Shown: positions 53,381 to 61,084 of the stretch, piece by piece
Layout of the letters: every line of letters starts with the position of its first letter
Numbering within the stretch: the first letter of the stretch is position 1
Assembly (NCBI GenBank): GCA_964406575.1
Contig: CAYOSH010000015.1
Coordinates: forward strand, 40,260 to 104,259
Reading direction: 5' to 3'
Source of the DNA: WTAW01 sp964406575
Lineage (GTDB): Bacteria; Acidobacteriota; Aminicenantia; Aminicenantales; Aminicenantaceae
DNA: 64,000 bases
The notes under the pieces: generated by a model
Database searches by the model: none
What the model was told of the DNA's origin: nothing
What the model saw: only the letters and a program-made list of their open reading frames with translations
Position numbers and translations under genes: made by a program

Positions 53381-54125
53381 AATTTTGGGCACGGAGAATC
53401 CCATTATTCAGGTGCGCGATCTGACCAAAACATTCGGAAAATTCACAGCCGTCAACCACATCAGTTTCGCTGTGGCCCACGGTGAAATACTTGGATTTCT
53501 GGGCCCGAATGGCGCAGGCAAGACCACTACCATCAAGATGATCATCGGCCTGATGCGCATCACTTCGGGGGATGTTGGGATTAAAAACCTAGACGTCAAG
53601 AAGGATCTGAAGAAAATCAAGACTTTTATCGGATATATGTCCCAGAAGTTTTCGCTCTACCCGCTCCTGAACGCTTACGAAAATATGGAATTTTTTGGGG
53701 GCGTGTCAGGCCTGTCGTCTGCTGAAATCCGAAGACACAAGCTCGAGATATCCCGGCAGATCCCGGATAAAATTCTCCAGCAAAAAATCATGAACATCCC
53801 CCCCGGGATCAAACAAAAAGTGGCGCTCTATACCTGTATCATGCCCGATCCGGAGATCATCTTTCTGGATGAGCCGACATCCGGGGTCGATCCCGAAAAC
53901 AGGCGGGATTTCTGGATGCAGATCTATAATCTCAAAAAAGCGGGAAAAACCATCCTGGTGACCACCCACAACCTGGATGAAGCTGAATACGCCGACCGGG
54001 TCATCATCATTCACCGAGGCAACATAATCCGGCAAGGAGAACCTTATATACTGCTGGAGCGGGAAGGAGCGGATTCGATGGAATCCCTGTTTAAACGCGC
54101 TGTAGAGAGCTATGAAACGCATTGA
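53358..54125 (+). CDS. ABC exporter ATPase B (H-loop intact, degenerate signature)
   Basis: A 255-residue nucleotide-binding protein. Walker A is GPNGAGKTT, the H-loop histidine is present (H204 in TTHNLDEAE) and Walker B is IIFLDEPTSGVDP, but the signature LSGGQ is replaced by IPPGIKQ (148-153). With ATPase A it should form an asymmetric pair. The real start is the internal ATG at 53358 behind AAAGGAG; the longer open frame upstream is an overlap artefact. Its end overlaps the permease start by 14 bases. Confidence 0.85.
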   Translation: MPETAQNEILGTENPIIQVRDLTKTFGKFTAVNHISFAVAHGEILGFLGPNGAGKTTTIKMIIGLMRITSGDVGIKNLDVKKDLKKIKTFIGYMSQKFSLYPLLNAYENMEFFGGVSGLSSAEIRRHKLEISRQIPDKILQQKIMNIPPGIKQKVALYTCIMPDPEIIFLDEPTSGVDPENRRDFWMQIYNLKKAGKTILVTTHNLDEAEYADRVIIIHRGNIIRQGEPYILLEREGADSMESLFKRAVESYETH

Positions 54126-55236
54126 AGCCGTAATCATCAAGGAATTCCTTCACGTCCTCCGAGATCCCAGGAGTCTGGTCGTGGTTTTTGTCCTCCCTCT
54201 CCTAATGATTCTTATTTTTGGATATGCCCTCTCCTTCGACGTGAAGAGGATCGAAACTGCCGTGATCGACTATTCCCACAGCGAACTGTCCAAGAATCTT
54301 GTCCGGAAATTTTCCAATAATTCCTATTATGTTCTGGTCTCCTTGGATGAGCGAGGACGGAGTCCCGCCGGTGTGGAGCTGGCTGAAGAGATGCTCCGCG
54401 CAGGTGCGATCAAGCAATATCTGGTTATTCCCACGGATTTTTCCGAAAATCTCCAGAATGGGCGTCCAGCAGAGATCGCCATGGTCATAGACGGTAGCGA
54501 TTCCAACGTGGCCAACGTCCTCCACCAGTATAACGATATGGTTGTACTCGATTTCATATCCGAACGGCTCAACCTGAGAGCCCTGCTGAAGATCAGCACC
54601 AAGATGTTTTTTAATCCAGAGATGAAGAGTTCCACTTTCATCGTCCCCGGGCTTGTGGCGGTGATCATGATCATGGTGACGGCTCTGCTGACATCCTTGA
54701 GTGTCGCCCGCGAAAAGGAATCAGGTTCGATCGCGCTCCTTTTCATCTCCCCGTTGAAGTCGCGAGAGATTATCATTGGTAAAACCATTCCTTATGTTGT
54801 TGTCGCCCTGCTCGAAGGCACTGTCATCATGCTGGTGGCCAGGTTTGGATTCGGAATTCCCATCAGAGGAAACCTCCTGATCCTCCTTCTGTTTTCTCTG
54901 GTATATATCATCGCCGGGCTGTCGATCGGAATTGCGATCTCAACTGTGGCCGGTTCCCAAAAGGTCGCTATGCTCGCCACCATCCTGATCACGCTGCTCC
55001 CCTCGATTCTGCTGTCCGGGTTCATATTCCCGCTGGATTCTTTGAGCCCGATCCTGCGCTCATTTTCTTATATTGTGCCAGCTACCTATTTTCTCAGGAT
55101 CATCAGGGGAGTCATTCTGAAAGGTGCGGCACTCCATTATTTTATTAAAGAAGGACTGATACTGTTCGGTTTCAGCCTGCTTCTTATCAATGTCGCTTCC
55201 ACCAAATTTTCGAGAGAGAGAAGGGCCGCCCGATGA
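54112..55236 (+). CDS. ABC-2 type permease, first of a pair
   Basis: A 374-residue inner-membrane permease of the YbhS/YbhR kind: one N-terminal helix (VVVFVLPLLMILIFGYAL), a large extracytoplasmic domain (about residues 45-175), then five helices including VAREKESGSIALLFISPLKS and SVAGSQKVAM. It forms the pathway with the following permease. It overlaps the next gene by four bases. Confidence 0.85.
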   Translation: MKRIEAVIIKEFLHVLRDPRSLVVVFVLPLLMILIFGYALSFDVKRIETAVIDYSHSELSKNLVRKFSNNSYYVLVSLDERGRSPAGVELAEEMLRAGAIKQYLVIPTDFSENLQNGRPAEIAMVIDGSDSNVANVLHQYNDMVVLDFISERLNLRALLKISTKMFFNPEMKSSTFIVPGLVAVIMIMVTALLTSLSVAREKESGSIALLFISPLKSREIIIGKTIPYVVVALLEGTVIMLVARFGFGIPIRGNLLILLLFSLVYIIAGLSIGIAISTVAGSQKVAMLATILITLLPSILLSGFIFPLDSLSPILRSFSYIVPATYFLRIIRGVILKGAALHYFIKEGLILFGFSLLLINVASTKFSRERRAAR

Positions 55237-56336
55237 GAGTGTTCTACCTGCTGAGAAAAGAACTGACTGAGATATTCAGACAGAGAGAGATGCTGTTTAT
55301 CATCTTTGTCGCTCCGGTGATTCAAACCGTTATTCTCGGATATGTGGTTACCACAGATATCAAGAACATCCCCGTAGAGATTGTCAATCTCTCGAAAAAC
55401 AAGTCGACTCAACGAATCATCAACCGGATAGAAAGCTCTCCTCTTTTTGATGTGAAGAGAGTTGCCAATCAACCCGAGGACTATGTTGCGGAATTCAAGA
55501 GAGGACGAGTCCGCTCCATCATCATTTTCCGGGATGGGTACGATATAAAACACAAGCCTCTGAATTATCCGGAAATCCAGATTCTGATGGATGGCATCGA
55601 TTCCAACACAGCGCTCATCGCGGCCGGGTATTTCAATGGAATCACCAAGAAGTACATTTTAGAAGACATCGCCAGAAAAGGCATAAAATTTCCCCTGGAA
55701 AGCAGATCATTGATCCGTTTCAACCCGGATCTCAACAGTATCAACTATATGGGGCCGGGAATCGTCGCTCTGCTCTTGACCATCATCTCCATGTTTCTTA
55801 CATCCATCGCTCTGGTCCGGGAGAAGGAGCAGCAGACCATGGATACCCTGCTTATCAGCCGGCTGACTCCGATCGAGATCTACGTCGGAAAGGCCCTTCC
55901 GATGGCGTTCCTTGGGTTGATCGAAATGGGTATCGGGATTTTGGTAGTGCTCCTGGTTTTCAGGATTCCCTTGCGTGGAAATCTGCTGTATTTGCTGCTG
56001 GCCGCGGTGATTTTCCTTTTTGCTATTCTGTCGTATGCTCTTCTGATCTCTACGCTTTGCACGACCCAGCAGCAGGCACTTTTCTTCAGCTGGTTTTCGA
56101 TGGTCACTTTTTTGATGCTTTCGGGATTGTTTACTCCTGTTGAGAACATCCCGACTCCCTTTCGATGGCTGGCGGATATCAACCCGCTCCGATACTTGAT
56201 CAAGATCATCCGGGAGATTTTTCTAAAGGGCAACGGCATCTCTTATTTCAGCCGCGACTTGCTGATCATGGGAGGGATCACTGTTGTGGTTATATCTTTT
56301 TCTCTCTTGAATTTCAAACGTCTCGTCTCCAAATAA
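55233..56336 (+). CDS. ABC-2 type permease, second of a pair
   Basis: A 367-residue paralog of the previous permease with the same layout: helix 1 (FIIFVAPVIQTVILGYVV), a periplasmic domain, then LVREKEQQTMDTLLISRLTP and SWFSMVTFLMLSGLF. It completes a TolC-HlyD-ATPase-ATPase-permease-permease exporter. Substrates of such systems include drugs and lipids; this one is unknown. No intact regulator is next to it, only the TetR remnant at the front. Confidence 0.85.
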   Translation: MRVFYLLRKELTEIFRQREMLFIIFVAPVIQTVILGYVVTTDIKNIPVEIVNLSKNKSTQRIINRIESSPLFDVKRVANQPEDYVAEFKRGRVRSIIIFRDGYDIKHKPLNYPEIQILMDGIDSNTALIAAGYFNGITKKYILEDIARKGIKFPLESRSLIRFNPDLNSINYMGPGIVALLLTIISMFLTSIALVREKEQQTMDTLLISRLTPIEIYVGKALPMAFLGLIEMGIGILVVLLVFRIPLRGNLLYLLLAAVIFLFAILSYALLISTLCTTQQQALFFSWFSMVTFLMLSGLFTPVENIPTPFRWLADINPLRYLIKIIREIFLKGNGISYFSRDLLIMGGITVVVISFSLLNFKRLVSK

Positions 56337-56456
56337 TTCTGGCCCTATAAACGCGCCGGACATTATTTGTTTTTTCTCCCTTATTCCATGAATCTCCTAT
56401 TTTGCGGATTTAAAAATTCAGCTAACGTACGAAGCATGCGCGGATAGGCCCCAGTC

Positions 56457-56735
56457 CCAAATCCGTGATCGTATGAACACAAGTGGCATTATTAAGTGTC
56501 CCAATGGTGTGGTGGAGAAAACCGTGAGAAGGGCTGGACGGGCATGGCACATCTCCCAGGAGAGATGTGAGGGAAGCCCGGATCCGAGCCTATAAACATA
56601 AGGCCAGTTCCTTGTGATGTAGGGTCCATTCCCCGAATGGACCGAGAAAAAACGGACCGTTTGGGAAACGGTCCCTACATTTCAATAGAGCAATCACCAA
56701 TTGGGACACTCGGATAGCATTCATCACGGATTTGG
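56457..56735. repeat. Nested inverted-repeat element (family copy 2)
   Basis: Outer perfect 13-bp repeats (CCAAATCCGTGAT 56457-56469 and its complement at 56723-56735) enclose inner repeats AGTGTCCCAAT (from 56495) and its near-complement ending at 56710. The interior is highly similar to the copy at 21.8 kb, with a conserved hairpin ACATCTC...GAGATGT, but this copy carries an extra roughly 65-base insertion (see next entry). No protein is encoded; most of the 56337-56839 gap is this element. Confidence 0.62.
56617..56680. repeat. Second short element nested inside copy 2
   Basis: Near-perfect 11-bp ends (ATGTAGGGTCC and GGTCCCTACAT) and two perfect 9-bp hairpins with three-base loops: GGTCCATTC-CCC-GAATGGACC (56623-56643) and GGACCGTTT-GGG-AAACGGTCC (56654-56674). 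The rest of copy 2 aligns with copy 1 on either side, so this was inserted later. Confidence 0.6.
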
Positions 56736-56761
56736 AAATACTTACGTGTGGATAGAAAGAT

Positions 56762-56790
56762 TTGTCAAGGATAAACCTTAGTGTTAAACT
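56762..56790 (+). promoter_or_regulatory. Promoter of the small membrane protein gene
   Basis: TTGTCA (56762-56767), 17 bases, TAAACT (56785-56790), 50 bases before the start codon. Confidence 0.45.
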
Positions 56791-56839
56791 GGAAGCGAGA
56801 ATTTGAGCCCGTCGATCTCGAGGACCGGAGCAAAGTAAC

Positions 56840-57304
56840 ATGGACATCCCAGCTACACAAAAAATGCCGCCGATTTTTAAGCAAAGCCGTGCTAAGCTCT
56901 GGATACGCAGCGGAATCCTGGCTGTTTTCGGGACGCTGTTCGGTCTGGCCCTCCACTGGGATTTAATGTCTGGAAAGTTTCACTGGCCGTGGATCTTGCT
57001 GTCTTTTTTGCCCTGTTTGGCCATCGGATTTTGGATGAGCCGGCTTGTTCCGATGCAGGTCCATACAGCATTCCAGTGCGTCACTCTGTCATTTGACTAC
57101 ATCTATTTCTCCCTGATTCTGTTTCTGGTAGCGGCTAAAGTTATAGCGACAAGGGTCGAAGGAATGACATTCTGGGCAGATGTAATCATGTGCGTGATCC
57201 TGGGATTGATGATCGGCCGTCTGAGTGGTATCTGTCTGCGCGTGCATGACCTCAAGGCTAGGAACAACTTCATTATCCCGGGCGCTGCCAAGCGAAAAAG
57301 CTGA
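56840..57304 (+). CDS. Four-helix membrane protein of unknown function
   Basis: A 154-residue integral membrane protein with about four hydrophobic segments (AVFGTLFGLALHW, WILLSFLPCLAIGFWM, YIYFSLILFLVAAKVI, VIMCVILGLMIGRL). Short soluble ends; no motif I recognise. It is convergent with the next membrane protein. Confidence 0.6.
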   Translation: MDIPATQKMPPIFKQSRAKLWIRSGILAVFGTLFGLALHWDLMSGKFHWPWILLSFLPCLAIGFWMSRLVPMQVHTAFQCVTLSFDYIYFSLILFLVAAKVIATRVEGMTFWADVIMCVILGLMIGRLSGICLRVHDLKARNNFIIPGAAKRKS

Positions 57305-57363
57305 GATCATCTTTCGGTTTAGTGCTTTAATGCTTGAGCTTGGATCCCGGATTCGGGAGAGGA

Positions 57364-57774
57364 TTATTCCTGTTCTTTGGCAAAGAGATAAGAGAAAGGT
57401 ATCGCGATCAGGTCTCCAATGATATAGGACGCAAATACCCCAATAAATACAATAACATACATTTGAATTTCATTCGTAAGCAAAAAAGGCAGCAAAACAG
57501 CGACAAACCAAATCGACTTGTAAAACAGCTGGAACAGCAGAAGAGGCACAAATTTGAGAGGAGATCTCAGGCCAAATATTGCTAGGATCCCGGATGCGAT
57601 CAACATACAACCAAAAGCACCAAATACAATCGGATCCTGGCTGGGAAATTTAAGCATGGATATAAGGACATCAGGCATAAAAACCATTCCCAGTCCGAAT
57701 CCCCCTGCATTGACAATCGTGTAAATATACATTATCTTCAGCCAACTCCAGCGAATTTTAAAATCTTCGGGCAT
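57364..57774 (-). CDS. Small four-helix membrane protein (DUF4345-like)
   Basis: A 136-residue protein with about four transmembrane segments (YTIVNAGGFGLGMVFM, GAFGCMLIASGILAIFG, LLLFQLFYKSIWFVAVLL, YVIVFIGVFASYIIGDL). The layout resembles small DUF4345/DoxX-like proteins, but I am unsure. The open frame extends 11 codons upstream; I use the ATG at 57774, seven bases after GGAG. It lies just downstream of kinase 3 on the same strand. Confidence 0.55.
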   Translation of the reverse strand: MPEDFKIRWSWLKIMYIYTIVNAGGFGLGMVFMPDVLISMLKFPSQDPIVFGAFGCMLIASGILAIFGLRSPLKFVPLLLFQLFYKSIWFVAVLLPFLLTNEIQMYVIVFIGVFASYIIGDLIAIPFSYLFAKEQE

Positions 57775-57816
57775 TCGTTTTCTCCATTTTTTGAAATGAA
57801 TACTCAAGTCTCAAGA

Positions 57817-60800
57817 CTATTTTTTTAATCCCGCCAGCCTCACCCTTGCATCTTCAACCTCAGATGTCCCCAGGTCTGCATCTTTCCACAGGTCGAGAAA
57901 TTTCTCGTAATGTTCGATGGCTTTATTGTTTTGGCCTTTCTGCTCATACAGCAGAGCCAGTTTGTAATATAATTTTGGGTGAATGAGAGATCGTTCCACA
58001 GTATTGGGATCGGAAGTGATCAATCGCTCATATTCAGCGATAGCTTTATCGACCTCCCCATTCTTCAAATAGGCCCGTGCTAATGTATCCCTTTCGAATG
58101 GGAAATTATGCGGCAACAATACTGACACATGCATCGAAGAAAATTCCCCCATCGATGACGCCTCTTTACTGGTTGAAATAGCCTCTTCTATGGAATCCTC
58201 AGCAAGCAGGAGCTCTCCCGATAAAAAATCGCGGTAAAATTCAGGTATATCTCTATTCGCTGTAATGTCAGGTAAAAGAGACTTAATATTATTGAGTTTG
58301 GACCTCGCGGAATCGAATTGTCCTTCCTCTAAATCCACCAAACCAATATAAAAATTATAACAAGCTGTATAGTAAGGTGTTTCAATTAGTCGGAGTTCTT
58401 TTCTCACATCAAGCCATTTCTCGAAATGTTCCCGGCTGAGATTATAATTACCCTGGTCATAACATATCCATCCCAGAATCCGGTGGATGTGGCCGATCCA
58501 GTTCTCATTCCCCACAGATTTAGCCAGCTCCGTGGCCTTCTCTAAATTGCTAAAAGCACGCTCACGTTGACCGAGCCAGTATAAATAAAAGCCGCGCCAA
58601 GCATGCGCTTCAGCTTTTGTACCCGGTGTTGGGGATTCTTTAATAGTACGGTCGAACCACCTTAAGGCTTCGGAATGGTTTTGAGCGAACGCATACACGT
58701 ATCCGATGTTCCAGAGCGCAAGATAAAAATCCGGTTTGACTTCTAAGGCCTCCTTGTACTTTTCCAACGCCTCATCAATTCGTCCCATTCTGAAATAAAG
58801 CTCCGCCATTGAATCCAGAGGATTGGGATCTCCCGGGGAAACAGAGCTGTACCTCTCAAGATATTCGATAGCCTTTTCAAAATTCCCAAGCTTGATATAT
58901 GCGTAGGCGATCTGATTGAGAGCATACCCATAGTCGGGATCAAGTTCTAATGCCTTATTGTATTCCTCCATCGCCTTCTCAGATTGATCTCTCTGCTCAT
59001 AATAAAAGCCCAGCCAGTAGTGGCCTTGTTTTTCCTTGGGGTATTTTCTCGTAAATTCTAAAAAAAACTGGCGGACCTTCTCAGAATCTCTTTCTATAAA
59101 AGCAGCATAGGCCGCATCAATAAGAATCCTCTCTTTTTCAGTTGTTTTCTCCGAATAAGCCTTGGCCTTTTTGTAGGCTTCATCTCTTAGATCAGAGTAT
59201 CCTAAATCATCATAGGCAAAACCCAGATAGACATAAGCAAATGCAAAAGTAGGATCGAGCTCTACGGCTTTTTCGAGATACCGCCGTGCATCTTCGTACA
59301 GAAACTTTTGGTAGTCATCTCTTCCTCTGAGAAAATAGTTATAGGCTTCCATGGAGCTGGTTGTGTAATCAGCGATCTTAATCTGAGATGAATGGATCCG
59401 GCTTTCGGGGATGCCTATGCCCCGCGAAATCTCTGCGCTCAGTGCGTCGATCTGACTTTTTAAAATGCTGGCCTCCCCTTCTCCTCTTGCGCTGGCACTT
59501 TTTAGAAGGCTCTTGGTGTCAGCATCCAGCACTTTAACATCTGTGGCGAACATCTCGCCGGCTTTGACAAAACTCCCAAGAACAATAGCGTCGATGCCTT
59601 CCATGCGGCACAGCTCGAATCCCAAATCCTGGTCGATAACCTCCACATCTTCTCTGCCCATCTGTTTGAGCAGATCATGGAGCCGTTCCCATGTGGCGAC
59701 CTGGAAATAACCCGACTGCTCCAGGCTTGTTATCAAAAGGTTAGGGATGGCTTCTTGAAGGTAATTGTAGGCCGGGTCGCCTGTCTGATTTTTGAAGCTG
59801 ATCACCGCGATAGATTGTCTCTCTGATGGGAGAAGAGTTGGTTTTCTTTTAAGCACAAACCTCCATAAAATCACACCGGCAATAATTATCCCAAGACCAA
59901 CAAGAGTAGGAACAATGAGCCTTTTTACACCGAGAGTGACTGTGATTTCCTTCGAAGTCAAAGTCTTTCTCTTGGGAATGACCTTTTCTGTCGTTGGCAT
60001 TCCTCTTTCAATGCTTTTCAGGTCTGAAAGAAGGTCTTCCGCACCCTGATACCGTTTTGCTTTATCTTTCTCCAAGCACCGCAATATCATGCGACTGAGA
60101 TCATCAGGGATTTGGGGGTTAAACCCTTTCGGATCTTTGGGAATTTCACCTTTATGCTTCATGGCAATGCTTAAGGCTGTATCTCCTTCAAAAGGCACTC
60201 TTCCCGTCACCATCTCGTACAAAATCACACCTAAAGAATAGATATCTGAACGCTGGTCGACATCCTTAGCTTCGGCCTGTTCAGGGGACATATATTCTGG
60301 CGTCCCGATCATCACACCCGCAGCAGTTATTCCCTTCTCTCTGAGGGAGCGGGCAATGCCGAAATCCATAATCCGAACAGTACCCTCCCGGTCTATCATA
60401 ACGTTGCTGGATTTTAAGTCTCTGTGGATAACTCCTGCCTTGTGAGCTTCCGCAAGACCTTCGCACACTTGCTTTGCTATGGATATTGCCGTTCCAGTAC
60501 CCAATTGACCTGATTGTTTTATCAAGCCCTTTAAATCCTGACCAGACACATACTCCATAGTGATAAAGTGGATTCCTTCCGCTTCGTTAATATCGAACAT
60601 TTTGCCGACATTCTTGTGGGTAATCTTGCGGGCAATTCTCAGTTCATTGCTAAACCGCTCTAATGTTTTTCTATCAGACGCTATTTCTGGCTTAATCAGT
60701 TTTAAGGCCACCTTTTCATTGATCTTTGTATCAGTCGCTTTGTAGACTCTTCCCATTCCCCCCTTGCCCAGTTCTTCGATGATTTTGTACCTGCCTGCGA

Positions 60801-60954
60801 ATGTAGAGCCTGTGGTGAGTTCTTCTCTGGGTGCTTCTATGGTTTTGGTGGGGACAGGAATCTCCTCAGAGGGCTGAAGAGGTGCTGCACAATTACTGCA
60901 GAATCGTGCGGTATCTGTATTTTCTGCTTTACATTTAGGACAGTGTGTTGCCAT
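57817..60954 (-). CDS. Kinase 3: zinc-ribbon Ser/Thr kinase, transmembrane, with FlgO-like domain and long TPR array
   Basis: A 1045-residue membrane kinase. Zinc ribbon (CPKC and FCSNC), kinase domain about residues 55-320 (GKGGMGRVY, HRDLKSSN, DFGIAR, GTPEYMSPEQ), one transmembrane helix (IVPTLVGLGIIIAGVILW, near 345), an external FlgO/CsgG-like domain (SIAVISFKNQTGDPAY, then LLITSLEQSGYFQVATWERL), then about ten TPR units to the end (for example LDPDYGYALNQIAYAYIKLG). HRDLKSSN differs from the usual HRDLKPSN by one residue without affecting catalysis. It is the longest of the three kinases. The ATG at 60954, behind AAGGGGACG, is preferred to one nine codons earlier. Confidence 0.87.
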   Translation of the reverse strand: MATHCPKCKAENTDTARFCSNCAAPLQPSEEIPVPTKTIEAPREELTTGSTFAGRYKIIEELGKGGMGRVYKATDTKINEKVALKLIKPEIASDRKTLERFSNELRIARKITHKNVGKMFDINEAEGIHFITMEYVSGQDLKGLIKQSGQLGTGTAISIAKQVCEGLAEAHKAGVIHRDLKSSNVMIDREGTVRIMDFGIARSLREKGITAAGVMIGTPEYMSPEQAEAKDVDQRSDIYSLGVILYEMVTGRVPFEGDTALSIAMKHKGEIPKDPKGFNPQIPDDLSRMILRCLEKDKAKRYQGAEDLLSDLKSIERGMPTTEKVIPKRKTLTSKEITVTLGVKRLIVPTLVGLGIIIAGVILWRFVLKRKPTLLPSERQSIAVISFKNQTGDPAYNYLQEAIPNLLITSLEQSGYFQVATWERLHDLLKQMGREDVEVIDQDLGFELCRMEGIDAIVLGSFVKAGEMFATDVKVLDADTKSLLKSASARGEGEASILKSQIDALSAEISRGIGIPESRIHSSQIKIADYTTSSMEAYNYFLRGRDDYQKFLYEDARRYLEKAVELDPTFAFAYVYLGFAYDDLGYSDLRDEAYKKAKAYSEKTTEKERILIDAAYAAFIERDSEKVRQFFLEFTRKYPKEKQGHYWLGFYYEQRDQSEKAMEEYNKALELDPDYGYALNQIAYAYIKLGNFEKAIEYLERYSSVSPGDPNPLDSMAELYFRMGRIDEALEKYKEALEVKPDFYLALWNIGYVYAFAQNHSEALRWFDRTIKESPTPGTKAEAHAWRGFYLYWLGQRERAFSNLEKATELAKSVGNENWIGHIHRILGWICYDQGNYNLSREHFEKWLDVRKELRLIETPYYTACYNFYIGLVDLEEGQFDSARSKLNNIKSLLPDITANRDIPEFYRDFLSGELLLAEDSIEEAISTSKEASSMGEFSSMHVSVLLPHNFPFERDTLARAYLKNGEVDKAIAEYERLITSDPNTVERSLIHPKLYYKLALLYEQKGQNNKAIEHYEKFLDLWKDADLGTSEVEDARVRLAGLKK

Positions 60955-60976
60955 CGTCCCCTTCGTTGATGAAAAT

Positions 60977-61005
60977 AGCATATAAATTTATGGGGACAGA
61001 GTCAA
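60977..61005 (-). promoter_or_regulatory. Promoter of kinase 3
   Basis: Minus strand: TTGACT (61000-61005), 17 bases, TATGCT (60977-60982). It faces the promoter of the M14 gene head to head. Confidence 0.55.
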
Positions 61006-61025
61006 ATGGAATGATAATTTTCAAT

Positions 61026-61054
61026 TTGACTACTCCCTCTCAAATTATTATCTT
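61026..61054 (+). promoter_or_regulatory. Promoter of the large M14 peptidase gene
   Basis: TTGACT (61026-61031), 17 bases, TATCTT (61049-61054). With the kinase 3 promoter, the two -35 regions form an inverted pair (AGTCAAAT at 61000 and ATTTGACT at 61024). Confidence 0.55.
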
Positions 61055-61084
61055 AATGCTAATCCTAATAAAAAGGAAAAGAGC

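Noticed and set aside
60954..61000. RNA hairpin hiding the kinase ribosome-binding site (TCCCC with GGGGA, seemingly covarying between kinases 2 and 3)
   Set aside because: The TCCCC half lies between the -35 and -10 boxes and so would not be in the transcript.
60991..61005. GGGGACAGAGTCAAAT-like words upstream of several genes as REP repeats
   Set aside because: In each case the AGTCAA part fits as the -35 box of a promoter at 17-base spacing, so a promoter explains them better than a repeat.
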